Of a DNA stretch of 64,000 bases, positions 46,571 to 56,876 are shown piece by piece (the first letter of the stretch is position 1; each line of letters begins with the position of its first letter). A model generated the notes under the pieces. It was given only the letters and a program-made list of their open reading frames with translations. It was not told the origin of the DNA and did not search any database. Source of the DNA: JAOUEA01 sp963797635 (lineage in GTDB: Bacteria > Actinomycetota > UBA4738 > HRBIN12); assembly GCA_963797635.1 (NCBI GenBank), contig CAWCPZ010000010.1, positions 310,001 through 374,000 on the forward strand, written 5' to 3'. The position numbers were made by a program, and so were the translations under genes.

Positions 46571-47509
46571 GACGCCGGCGCCCGTCTCGTCGCCGAGGCG
46601 GATCCGGTGCACGAGCGACGTGACCTCGGCGCCGTAGAGGAACAGCCACATCGCCAGGCGGATGAACAGCAGCAGTCCGAAGACGGTGCCGAGCGTGCCG
46701 TAGAGCGCGGAGGCGTGGCTGATCGATCGATCCACCAGGTACACGCCCACGAAGGACAGGATCGCCCACCCCACGGCCATCAGGACGCCGCCGGCCAGAT
46801 GCTCTCGCAACGGGATCTCGCGCATCGGGGTCAGCGCCCAGTACGCCAGGGTGAAGTACCCGATGTCGAGCACGAGCAGGACCAGGAAGCTGGCGACCTT
46901 GAGGGGGAACGAGAGCAGGCCCTCGACGTGCAGGCCGACGATGAGGCCGGTGACCGCCAGGGTCGCGATCAGCGTCACCCCGAGGCCGACCGTCACCCCC
47001 AGCGCACGGAACCGGTTCGCGATCACGCGCCTGGGGGCGCCGAACACGATCCCGAGGGCGCGCTGCGCCCGGTTCGTCAGCGTGGAGGCGGTCCACAGCA
47101 CGGTCACGATCCCGACCAGGCCGAGGCTCGTGGCGTTCCGGGTCAGCGCCTGCTGCTGGCTCTCGATCAACGGGGCGAGCCCGGGGATCGAGTTGACGAA
47201 CTCCAGGTACCAGTTCGCGTCCGCCGCAGCGGTCGCTTCGAGCTTCCCGGTGACCGCCAGGCCCAGCATGATCAGCGGCACCAGGGACAGGAACGCCGCG
47301 TAGGTGAGGGCGGCGGCGTGCGTGCTCACGTCGTCGACGCCGCTCTTGACGTGGACCTCGACGCACACCTGCACCCCGCGGACGATGCGGGTCTGCACCC
47401 CCGGCGTGAACCGACCCAGGAACTGGCTCGTCATCTGGATCGCGCGGGCGAGCGCGGTCTGCGCGGTGTCTCGCACCCGGTGGGTCGCCCGCTGCGTTAG
47501 GTTTGGCAT
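46553..47509 (-). CDS. YihY/BrkB family inner membrane protein
   Basis: The 318-residue protein has a cytoplasmic N-terminus of about 60 residues and six membrane helices. The early HAAALTYAAFLSLVPLIMLGLAV segment, the ALTRNATSLG...LWTASTLTNRAQRALG region and the C-terminal ALYGTLGTVFGLLLFIRLAMWLFLYGAEV are typical of YihY/BrkB (formerly and wrongly called RNase BN). The molecular role of the family is unsettled. I chose ATG 47509; a GTG at 47530 is an alternative. It is divergent from a GNAT gene, 38 bases away. Confidence 0.87.
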   Translation of the reverse strand: MPNLTQRATHRVRDTAQTALARAIQMTSQFLGRFTPGVQTRIVRGVQVCVEVHVKSGVDDVSTHAAALTYAAFLSLVPLIMLGLAVTGKLEATAAADANWYLEFVNSIPGLAPLIESQQQALTRNATSLGLVGIVTVLWTASTLTNRAQRALGIVFGAPRRVIANRFRALGVTVGLGVTLIATLAVTGLIVGLHVEGLLSFPLKVASFLVLLVLDIGYFTLAYWALTPMREIPLREHLAGGVLMAVGWAILSFVGVYLVDRSISHASALYGTLGTVFGLLLFIRLAMWLFLYGAEVTSLVHRIRLGDETGAGVSRVRG

Positions 47510-47547
47510 GCGCGCCGAAGCTTCGCACACCCCCGGGAGGACCCAGG

Positions 47548-48027
47548 ATGAACATCAGGCCGGCGAACAAGGACGACGACGACTTCCTCAAGACGATGCT
47601 GTACGAAGCCGCCCGCTGGAACCCGGACTGGCCGCGCGAGCCGATCCAGGAGGTCCTCGATGAACCCACCCAGCGCCGCTACCACGAGGGCTGGGGCCGG
47701 CCCGGGGACGGCGGCGTGATCGCCGAGATGGAAGGCGTGCCCATCGGGGCCGTGTGGTACCGGCTGTTCACGGCCGAGGAGCCGGGCTACGGATTCGTCG
47801 ACGAGAAGACGCCGGAGGTGTCGGTGGCGGTGGAGCCGCTGCATCGGCGCAAGGGGATCGGCGGCACGCTGCTGCGCGCGGCCATGGTGCAGGCCCGCGA
47901 AGAGGGCTACCGGACCCTGTCGCTGTCGGTGGCCGTGCACAACCGGTCCCGGATGATGTACCAGCGCGTCGGGTTCGAGAAGGTGGGCGAGCACGGCGAC
48001 AGCTGGACGATGCTGGTCAACCTGTAG
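47548..48027 (+). CDS. GNAT family N-acetyltransferase
   Basis: The 159-residue protein starts at ATG with GGGAGGA upstream. Motif A for acetyl-CoA binding is VSVAVEPLHRRKGIGGTLLRAAMVQAREEG, with the R/K-G-I-G pyrophosphate loop, and motif B is LSVAVHNRSRMMYQRVGFEKVGEHGD. The N-terminal IRPANKDDDDFLKTMLYEAA is also typical. The acceptor substrate cannot be told. It converges with the DedA gene. Confidence 0.88.
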   Translation: MNIRPANKDDDDFLKTMLYEAARWNPDWPREPIQEVLDEPTQRRYHEGWGRPGDGGVIAEMEGVPIGAVWYRLFTAEEPGYGFVDEKTPEVSVAVEPLHRRKGIGGTLLRAAMVQAREEGYRTLSLSVAVHNRSRMMYQRVGFEKVGEHGDSWTMLVNL

Positions 48028-48718
48028 TCAGTCGGGCCGTCGGGGTGGACCCGCTCCGACGCGGTGGCGGCCCGCGCGTCGAGCGCGGCGTATTCGGCCC
48101 GCACCTTGGTCCAACGACGTCGGACATAGACCGCGACCACCACCACGCACAGCCCCGCGATCGCCCACGAGAACGGTTGCAGCGCTCGTTCCACGCTCTC
48201 CCAGCGATCGCCCAAGCGCATAGCCGAACCAGGCCAGGGCGAACGTCCATGGAAGGCATCCCAGCACCGTGTACAGGGTGAATCGCCAGAAGGGCATCCG
48301 GACCACGCCGGCCGGTACCGAGATGAACGTGCGGATCACCGGGAGGAGCCGGGAGAAGAACACGGCCGCATCCCCGTAGCGCTCGAACCAGTCGTGGGCC
48401 TTGTCGACCTCGTGGGGGCGGATCAACAGGTATCGACCGAACCGGTCGACCAGCGGGCGTCCTCCGTAGGCGCCGGCCCAGTACGCCAGCCACGAACCGA
48501 CCAGGTTGCCGAGCGTGCCCGCCATGCCCACCCAGAACAGCGAGAGTTCCTGCCCCGGAGCCGCGAACCCAGCGGATGCCAGCGCACCGCCGAACAGCAT
48601 CGTGACCTCGCTGGGGATCGGGATGCAGGCCGATTCCAGCACCATCAGGACGAACACCGCGAGCATAGCCGTAGTCGCCCACGGTGGTGACGATGAAGTG
48701 GTGGAGGGCATCGAGCAT
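48028..48718 (-). CDS. DedA family membrane protein, two apparent frameshifts
   Basis: From ATG 48718 the pieces assemble to a DedA protein of about 225 residues. LESACIPIPSEVTMLFGGALA (re-entrant loop), GSWLAYWAGAYGGR and FFSRLLPVIRTFISVPAGVVRMPFWRFTLYTVLGCLPW are the family signature. DedA proteins are proposed lipid flippases, including undecaprenyl phosphate translocases, important for envelope homeostasis. Breaks occur near 48670 and 48218, the second an extra base in a CTTG context. The exact C-terminus is uncertain. Confidence 0.8.
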
Positions 48719-48908
48719 CGAGTGGCTCTCACTCCGAGGAGCCGGGAATACCTCACGGTACCAGTGCGTTCAGAGGCCTCCGGGACGGCCGGACCCCGGC
48801 GCACCGGCCACCGCCGTTGCTCCGTCACCGGGGTGACCGGTGGTACCGTCCCCGCGAACACGGCCCGCCGATCAACGGATCCGCGGGTCATGAGGAAGGT
48901 TCCCGGCC

Positions 48909-51439
48909 ATGGCCAACACCAAGACCCTGGTGGTCGTCGAATCGCCGGCCAAGGCGAAGACGATCGAGAAGTACCTGGGCGGCGATTACGCCGTCCGGGC
49001 TTCCTATGGGCACATCCGGGACCTGGGCAAGGGATTCGGAGGCCTGGGCGTCGACATCGAGCACGATTTCGTGCCCGATTACGTCGTTCCCGAGGACTCC
49101 GAGAAGCATCTGGCCGACCTGAAGAAGGTCATGAAGGGCTCGGGCGACGTCATCCTGGCGACGGACTACGACCGCGAGGGCGAGGCCATCGCCTACCACG
49201 TCGCCACCCTGCTGGGGGTCGACCCCACCCACGCGAAGCGGGTGACCTTCACCGAGATCACCCGCGACGCGATCCTCGCGGCCTTCCAGGAGCCCCGCGA
49301 GATCGACCTGCAGCTGTTCGATGCGCAGGAGGCTCGCCGCATCCTGGACCGCCTGGTGGGGTTCCGGATCTCGCCGATCCTGTGGAAGCGGGTCCGTCCG
49401 GGCCTGTCCGCGGGCCGCGTCCAGTCGGTGGCCGTGCGCCTCATCGTCGAGCGGGAGCGCGAGATCCGGGCGTTCAACCCGGTGGAGTACTGGAGCGTCG
49501 ACGTCCGCCTCACCCCCGACGACACCGAACAGCCGTTCACGGCGCGCCTGAATCAGATCCCCGACGGCAAGCTCGCCACCTCGCCCGACAAGAAGGGCGT
49601 GCTGCTCTCCACCGAGGCCGATGCCGCCACGCACGTGGAGCGCCTCCGGCGAGCCAGCTACCAGGTCACGAACGTCGAGCGCAAGGAACGCAAGCGCTCG
49701 CCCTCGCCGCCGTTCACCACCTCCACCCTGCAGCAGGAGGCCGCGCGCAAGCTCGGGTTCGGCGCGCGCAAGACGATGTCGGTGGCCCAGCGCCTCTACG
49801 AAGGCATCACGTTGCCGGGCGAAGGCAGCGTGGGGCTCATCACCTACATGCGTACGGACTCGGTCACGATCAGCGACACCGCCCTGCGCGAGATCGCCGA
49901 ACTCGTGAAGACCGACTACGGCAAGGAGTACGCGCTGGCGGAGTTCCGCCGCTACAAGACGAAGTCGCGCAACGCGCAGGAGGCCCACGAAGCGGTGCGG
50001 CCCACCAGCGTGATGCGCACCCCCGGGCGCATGGCCAGCGTGCTCGACCGCGACCAGCTGCGCCTCTACACCTTGATCTGGCAGCGCACGATGGCGACCC
50101 AGATGGCCGAGGCCCGCTTCAACCAGGTGGGCATCGACGTCGCGGCACGCCGAAGGCGGACGTCACGTACGGGCTGCGCGCCACCGGCCAGACGATGATC
50201 TTCGACGGGTTCATCCGTGTCTATAAGGAAGGCCGGGACGAAGGCCCCGACGAGGACGCCGAGAAGATGCTGCCCGAGCTCACCGTGGACCAGCTCCTGC
50301 GCATGCTCGAGGTCCTGCCCGAACAGCACTTCACGCAGCCGCCGCCCCGCTACAGCGAGGCGTCGCTGGTCAAGACGCTCGAGGAACTCGGCATCGGCCG
50401 CCCGTCCACCTACGCCTCGATCATCGACACGATCCAGCGCCGGCAGTACGTGACGCTGGAGGACAAGCGCTTCACGCCCACCGACACCGGCGAGGTGGTC
50501 ACCGACAAGCTGATCGAGCACTTCCCCGACGTGGTCGACGTCACCTTCACCGCGTACATGGAGAAGGAACTCGACGACATCGCCGAGGGCGACCTGGGCA
50601 AGGTCCAGATGCTGCACGAGTTCAACGGGCCGTTCGAGCGCGCCCTGGAGAAGGCCGAGCACTCGTTCGAGCGCTTCAGCGAGGAGCTCGACGAGGAATG
50701 TCCGCTCTGTCCCACCGAGGGACGGGACCCGGGCAAGCTCGAGGTGAAGCTCGGCCGCTACGGCAAGTTCATCGGCTGCACGAACTACCCGGACTGCAAG
50801 TACATCCGGAACATGGACGGCAGCGTGCGTCCCGAGCCCGAGATGCTCGATGAGCTCTGCCCCGAATGCGGCAAGCAGTTGCAGAAGCGCGTGGGCCGGT
50901 TCGGTCCGTTCACCGGATGCAGCGGCTACCCCGACTGCAAGTACATCAAGAAGGACCCGCCCGTCTCGACCGGCGTCACCTGCCCGCAGTGCAAGCAGGG
51001 TGAGCTGATCGAGAAGCGGAGCCGGTTCGGCACGATGTTCTACAGCTGCAGCCGCTACCCCGATTGCGACTGCGCCGTGGGCAATCCGCCGGAGAAGGAC
51101 CATCCGTGTCCCCAGTGCGGCTCGCTCCTGCTCCGACGGCCGAAGTCACTGCGGTGCTGGGGCTGCGGTGCCGAGCTGGACCTGGACTTCAACGTCACGA
51201 AGGAGGGCGACGTCGAGGCGGAGACCGCGGCGCGCCAAGCCAAGGCCACCGCCAAGGCAGCGCGCGCCGCTGCGAAGAAGCCCGCCGCGAAGAAATCCAC
51301 GGCGAAGAAGTCGAGCGCCAAGAAGTCCACGGCCAAGAAGAAGCCCGCCGCGAAGAAGAAGCCGGCCGCCCGCAAGCAACCGGCGACCACGACCGCGGCT
51401 GCATCGATCCCCTCCACCGAGGGACCGGCGGAGGGCTAA
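48909..51439 (+). CDS. topA: DNA topoisomerase I (type IA) with four zinc ribbons and lysine-rich tail, one apparent frameshift
   Basis: TopA relaxes negative supercoils. The inferred 843-residue protein has a Toprim domain (VVESPAKAKTIEKYLG, ATDYDREGEAIAYH), the catalytic Tyr313 in GLITYMRTDS and the SGRVQSVA-like SAGRVQSVAVRL segment. After about residue 595, three CxxC-type zinc ribbons (ending CTNYPDC, CSGYPDC and CSRYPDC) and a fourth (CPQCGS...CWGC) follow. The last about 75 residues are Lys/Ala-rich (AAKKP, AKKSS, AAKKK), as in mycobacterial TopA, where the tail promotes processivity. The frame breaks near 50143 by a net single-base loss between IDVA and ADVTYGLRATG. The gene starts the usual actinobacterial topA-tmk-holB neighbourhood. 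Confidence 0.93.
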
Positions 51440-51445
51440 GGCCCA

Positions 51446-53470
51446 GTGGCTTCCGTCGCCGACGAGGTCGCGGCACTCCGCGGAACCCGTGCGGCGACGC
51501 TGAAGGACCTCCTCACCCACCCGGCGTTCTCCCGGCTGCTCGCGGCCATGAGCATCTCCTCGCTCGGGGACTGGGTGGGGTTCGTGGCGGTCACGTCCCT
51601 GGTGACCACGCTGTCGGGCTCGGTGGCCAAGGCGGGGTTCGCGATCAGCGCCGTGATGATCGCGCGCATGTTGCCGGCCGTCCTGTTCGGTCCGATCGCG
51701 GGAGCGCTCGTCGACCGGGTGGACCGCAAGCAGATCATGATCATCGCCGACCTCGGCCGGGGCGTGATGTACGCCGTCATGGCGTTCATGGGCGAGCTGT
51801 GGGCGATCTTCCTGCTGTCGTTCGCGATCGAATGCCTCTCCCTGCTGTGGACCCCGGCGCGCGACGCCTCCCTGCCGAACATGGTGCCCAGGCGTCAGCT
51901 CGCGAACGCGAACTCGCTGGGCCTGGTGAGCACGTACGCCACGCTGCCGCTGGGCGGGGCGGTGTTCGCCGTCCTGACGTGGATCAGCCAGAGCGTGGGG
52001 CAGTGGGTGCCGTTCCTGGGCGACCGCCCCGAGACGCTCGCCCTGCTGTTGGACGCCTGCACCTTCGGGTTCTCGGCGTTCATGGTGAGCCGCATCGCGT
52101 TCCCCGCGCCGGTGCACGGGCTCACCGGCCGGTTCGATCTGAGCAAGGTGTGGCACGACATCGTCGACGGCGTGAAGTTCCTGCGCGAGGACTCGATCGC
52201 CTCGGCCATGACCGGGGGCATCGTGGTCGCGTTCGCCGCGGTGGGGGCGGTGCTCGCGCTGGGCCCGATCTTCGTGGCGGGCCTCGACAGGAACCAGGCG
52301 GCGTGGGGCGTGGTGGTCACGGCGTTCGGCGTCGGCATGTTCCTGGGGATGGCGACGGCGAGCCAGGTGAACAAGTTCGTGGAGCGCGACATCGCGTTCG
52401 TGTGGGCGTTGCTCGCGGCCGCGGCGACGCTGTTCGTGCTGGCCGCCATGCCGAGCCTGGCGCTCACCGCGGTCGTCTCGGTGTGGCTCGGCGCCTTCTG
52501 CGGCCTGGCCTGGGTGAGCGGCTACACCCTGCTGCAGGAGAACGTCGAGGACGAGTTCCGCGGACGGACGTTCGCCTCGCTGACGACCCTGTCGCGGCTG
52601 GGCCTGTTCATGAGCCTCACCATCTTCCCTATCCTGTCGAGCATCTATGACCGACCATTCACGTTCAACGGCCAGGTCTACGACCCACCGGGCCCTCGGC
52701 TCGCGCTGTGGACCGCCGGCGCGCTCGCCGCGGCCGCCGGCTTCAACACGCGGAGGCTGCTCAAGCGGCATCGCCTCTCCCGACCCCAGCCCCTCGCGCT
52801 CGTGCCGAAGCTGAAGCGGCCGCCGGCCACCGGGCTGTTCATCGCCTTCGAAGGCGTCGAAGGAGCGGGCAAGGGCACCCAGATCCGGCTCGCCGAGGAG
52901 CACCTCCGAGCCGAGGGGCACGACGTGCTCGTGACGCGCGAGCCGGGCGGGACCGAGCTGGGCGAGAAGATCCGCGAGGTCCTGCTCGACCCGAAGACCG
53001 GCAAGCTCGATGCGCGAAGCGAAGCCCTGCTCTTCTCCGCGGCCCGTGCCCAGACGGTCTCGACCGTGATCCGCCCGGCGCTCGCCGACGGCTCGATCGT
53101 GATCTGCGACCGGTACGTCGATTCCTCGCTCGCCTACCAGGGATGGGCGCGCGGCCTGGGGGAGCAGGACGTGCTCACCCTCAACGTGTGGGCCACCCAG
53201 GGGTTGTTCGCCGACCTGGTGATCCTGCTCCACCTCGAACCCGAGCGCGGGCTGCTGCGCTCGACCGAGGCGCCCGACCGCATGGAGCTCGAGGGCCAGG
53301 ACTTCCACGCCAAGGTGTCCGACGCCTACCTGAAGATCGCCGAGGAACACCCCGAGCGGTTCGTGGTGATCGACGCCGATCGCACGCCCGACGAGGTCTT
53401 CGAGGACGTGAAGGCCGCCGTGGAGAAGGTGCTGGCCGACCGCGACGACCTGGGGCCGCCGCCGGCGTAG
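51446..53470 (+). CDS. tmk: Fusion of MFS transporter and thymidylate kinase
   Basis: The intact 674-residue protein joins two modules. Residues 1-440 form a 12-helix MFS domain (RMLPAVLFGPIAGALVDRVDRKQ is the MFS loop motif). After a linker, residues 462-674 form dTMP kinase: P-loop FEGVEGAGKGTQ near 471, TREPGGTELGEKIREVLL, the DRYVDSSLAYQG motif and a final DADRTPDEVFEDV. Tmk converts dTMP to dTDP and is essential. Such fusions are known in actinobacteria, often in this position after topA, but what the transporter part carries is unknown. GTG start, 6 bases after topA. Confidence 0.92.
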   Translation: MASVADEVAALRGTRAATLKDLLTHPAFSRLLAAMSISSLGDWVGFVAVTSLVTTLSGSVAKAGFAISAVMIARMLPAVLFGPIAGALVDRVDRKQIMIIADLGRGVMYAVMAFMGELWAIFLLSFAIECLSLLWTPARDASLPNMVPRRQLANANSLGLVSTYATLPLGGAVFAVLTWISQSVGQWVPFLGDRPETLALLLDACTFGFSAFMVSRIAFPAPVHGLTGRFDLSKVWHDIVDGVKFLREDSIASAMTGGIVVAFAAVGAVLALGPIFVAGLDRNQAAWGVVVTAFGVGMFLGMATASQVNKFVERDIAFVWALLAAAATLFVLAAMPSLALTAVVSVWLGAFCGLAWVSGYTLLQENVEDEFRGRTFASLTTLSRLGLFMSLTIFPILSSIYDRPFTFNGQVYDPPGPRLALWTAGALAAAAGFNTRRLLKRHRLSRPQPLALVPKLKRPPATGLFIAFEGVEGAGKGTQIRLAEEHLRAEGHDVLVTREPGGTELGEKIREVLLDPKTGKLDARSEALLFSAARAQTVSTVIRPALADGSIVICDRYVDSSLAYQGWARGLGEQDVLTLNVWATQGLFADLVILLHLEPERGLLRSTEAPDRMELEGQDFHAKVSDAYLKIAEEHPERFVVIDADRTPDEVFEDVKAAVEKVLADRDDLGPPPA

Positions 53471-53521
53471 CGACGCCGTGGCGAGCCCAGATCGGCGACG
53501 GGAGGTTCCGATCGCGGCCGG

Positions 53522-53849
53522 CTACCCGCCCAGTGCACCCTGCTTGGGGACGTGACGCGGGCCGTGGGGGCGCGCCGAGGGCTGGCCGTGCGGAGGCATG
53601 TGCGAGAACCCGATCTCGGACAGCTGGCCCTGCGGACGCACGTGCGAGAACCCGATCGCGGGCAAGGACGTGTCCACCGTGACCGGTCGGGTCGACCGGA
53701 TCGGTCGGCGTCTCGTCGAGCGAGGCGGGCACCGCGATGGCGATGGCGGCAACGACAGCCGTGGCCGCCAAGGCTGCGAGGATCGCGCGCGGCGCTCGCC
53801 GAGCGCGCGTCTCGTCCAGGGTCCGGATCGTTCCGGTGTCGGTCTGCAT
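53522..53849 (-). CDS. Small membrane-anchored protein with duplicated IGFSH motif, one apparent frameshift
   Basis: From ATG 53849 (GAGGAGGGG upstream) the product has an Arg-rich cytoplasmic part, one membrane helix (ILAALAATAVVAAIAIAVPA) and, after a frame change near 53685, an exported tail containing IGFSHVRPQGQ and IGFSHMPPHGQ in tandem, followed by a His/Pro/Gly-rich end. The inferred length is 108 residues. No family is recognised. The duplicated motif is also visible at the DNA level as two GTGCGAGAACCCGATC copies. Confidence 0.5.
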
Positions 53850-53981
53850 GTCGACCCCTCCTCGGTTCGCGATGGCATCGCGTCGTGCCATCGAACCTAG
53901 GACCGGGGCGGGCACGCGGAATCGGTGACCGACCACATGGATGACGGGCGTCGACCGAACCAGTGATGCGGTGATCGATGG

Positions 53982-56774
53982 CTAGGGCTCTTGCGGCGCA
54001 GGGGACAGCAGGTCGGTCCGCAGCTCGCGGCGTGAGCGCACCCCCAACTTCGCGTACGCCCTGGACAGGTTCGCCTCGACGGTGCGGACGCTCACGAACA
54101 TCGACTCGGCGATCTCACGGTTGGTCCGCCCTTCCATCGCGAGGACCACCGTCTGCCGCTCGCTCTCGGTGAGGCCGACGGTGGCGGTCCGGCCGCTGAT
54201 CCGCGCCAGCGAGGCCCGCGCCTTGGCCGCCCAGAGCGGCGCGCCCAGCGCTTCGAACATCGACAGGGCCGACCGCAGGGACGCCGCGGCGTCCCGCTTC
54301 TGCTTCGCGCGCCGCTGGATATCTCCCAGGGCCAAGGTGGTGCGTGCGAGCTCGAACGGTTGGCCCACGCGGGCGTGGCGCGCGACCGCATCTTCCACGT
54401 GCGCCAACGCGGCGGGGAGATCGCCGCGCGCGGCCGCGATCGATCCCCGGCTCCGTGCGGCGGTCGCGAGCGTCAGGGGACGGTCGAGCTTCTCGCTCCA
54501 GGCCTGGAAGGGTTCGAGCACCTCCTCGGCTCGGTCCAGCTCGCCGATGCCGATGAGCGCTTCGACCGCGTCCGGTACGAGGGGGTAGATCCCTGGTTCG
54601 ACGATGTTGCGAGTGGCCAGCAGGTCCGGAAGGGGTTCGAGCCAGTGATGGGCAGCAGCTGGGTCACCGAGCGACAGTTCGAGGAATCCGAGCACGGATC
54701 GATTGGTGATCACGTGGAAGAGGTCTCGGTGTCGTTCCGCCAGGTCGAGCCCTTCGGTGGCATCGGCTCGCGCCTCCTCCACCATGCCGAGATGCGCTTC
54801 GGCCAGCGATCGGGCCCACAGTCCCAGCTCCCTGGCCTGGTCGTACCCGGCTTCTGCCAGCGTCTCGAGCAGCTCCTCGGCGTAGGCCAGACCACGAGCG
54901 AACGCCCCGGCGCGGGTCTCCAACTCCGACAGGTAGACGAGCATCTCCCACAACAGGAGGTATCGACCCCGCTCCACCACGTCGGCGTGCGCGCGCTCCA
55001 GGATCTGCCGGCCGCCCTCGAGGTCTCCCGACCACATGCGCTGGGCACCCAAGGTGTTGAGCGAGTTGGTGAGCATGTACGAGAGCATCTGCCGGTCGGC
55101 CTGTGGATCCTCGAGTTCCTCGGCTTCGGCCAGGAGCGACGATGCATCGATGCCGAGCATGAATTCGGCGTAGGCGGTGGTGATGAGCGCGAGCGATCGC
55201 GGGCCGGGATCGCCGGTGGTCCCCGCGAGCTCGATCGCACGTCGGGCATGACGCGCCGCGATCTTGAGATCACCGCCGACGATCTCGATCCATCCCAGGT
55301 CTGCCATCGCGGATGCCATGAGATCCGGAGCGCCGTCGGATTCGGCCACGGCCTGCTCCAGGAGTGGCCGGATCTCCGTGAGGTCGTTCCACCCGAAGCC
55401 CGACAGCAGGTAGAGGACCTCGGCTCGCTCGGCGCCGGATGTCGAAGCACGCAGGGCGTCATCGGCCGCTCGCCGTGCTGCTCCCGCGTCCCCCGCTTGG
55501 AATCGGTACTCCGATGTGTGAAGGGACCGTTGTCGTCGCATCTCCGTGTCGTGTTCGGGGGTCAACCGCAGGGCGAGTTCTTCGAGCTCGGCCGCGGTCC
55601 AGGGAGCGCCACGCTTCGAGGCGTGGATCGCCGCCGTGTCGAGGGCATCGGCGACCTCGGGATCGGGACGCGGAGGAGGACAGGGCGAGATGTCGAGCGC
55701 GCTCTTCGGGGTCGGCGATCGTCCGGGCCGAGTCGAGCATGCGCGTCCCGCCGCCGTTCGGAGGTCGCCCGCCCGTAGACGGAGGAAGCGAGGAGCGGGT
55801 GCGTGAACACGACCTCACCGGTGCTGAGGACACGGACGATCCCGGCCGCTTCGGCGGGCCCCAAGCGGTCCACGCCGGAACCGCCCGCTTCACGGAGCAG
55901 CTCGACCGTGGGGCGGGAGGTGGCCGACGCCAAGAGCAGGACGTCCCGTGTCTCGGGTGGGACCGACTCGATGCGATCGTGGAGCAGGTTGCCCAAGTCG
56001 TCGGGGACCGGGAGCGGTTCTCCGGGCGGCGGCTCCCCGTCAACCGATCGCATGGCCCGCACGATCTCGAGGCCGAACAACGGGTTGCCGCCCGAGGCCT
56101 CGTGGATCTTGACCAGGATCGGCCGGGAGAAGCGCCCGTCGGTGCGTTCATGGATCAACCGCGTGAACACGTCCAAGGGGAGCGGTCCCACGTCCAGCCG
56201 GGTCAGACGGTCACCCAACAACGTCGTGAGGTCGAGCGGATCGGGGATCCCTTCGGTGACCCGCAGGGTCGTGAGCACCGAGATGGCCTCGGCCTCCAGA
56301 CGTCGCAGGACGAACGACAAGGCGTGTGCGGATGGCGCGTCGATCCATTGCACGTCGTCGATCGCGAGCAGCACCGGTCGCTCGTCCGCGAGCATCCGCA
56401 GCGCACTCAGCACCGCCACGGAAACGGCATGACGGTCCGGGCCCGCGGTCGTCGCCGTCCGCGCGCAGCAACGCGACCTCCAACGCCCGGCGCTGGGGAG
56501 CCGGGAGCTGATCGGCCACATGCTCGAAGCGTTCGTTCAGCAGATCGGCGAGGGCGGCGTAGGCGAACGTCGTCTCCGCCTGCCTCGGACGGCTCGTCAG
56601 CACGTCGGCACCCGCTGCCGCGGCGAGCGAGACTCCTTGGAGCCACAGGATGGTCTTCCCGATCCCCGCCGAGCCGCTGAGGACCATGCCGGCCGGTCCG
56701 GCAGGTGCCGCCTGGACGAACGCCATGATCGCAGCGAGTTCGTCCTCACGTCCGATCGGTTGGTCGCCGGTCAT
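53982..56774 (-). CDS. Large ATP-binding LuxR-family regulator (LAL), three apparent frameshifts
   Basis: The inferred 929-residue protein begins with an AAA-type ATPase region: GREDELAAI, Walker A SGSAGIGKTILW and Walker B LLAIDDVQWID, then a long TPR-like helical middle (about residues 400-850), and a C-terminal LuxR HTH (LTESERQTVVLAMEGRTNREIAESMFVSVRTVEANLSRAYAKLGVRSRREL). LAL/MalT-type regulators are ATP-dependent activators responding to small ligands. Breaks lie near 56440 (GGG-C), 55750 (GCT-C) and 55690. It sits antisense between tmk and holB, interrupting the usual cluster. Targets are unknown. Confidence 0.82.
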
Positions 56775-56876
56775 CGCCGCGCCTCGACACGTCCCCATGG
56801 ACCGGATGGTCCGGGTCAACCCTAGTCGTCTTCGGCATCGAGCCGGGCAGTCGCACCTTCGCGCTACCATCGCCGG

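Noticed and set aside
48824..48837. Short palindrome GTCACC-GG-GGTGAC upstream of topA
   Set aside because: It is only six base pairs per arm in a GC-rich gap and has no second copy or partner element, so it is within chance expectation.
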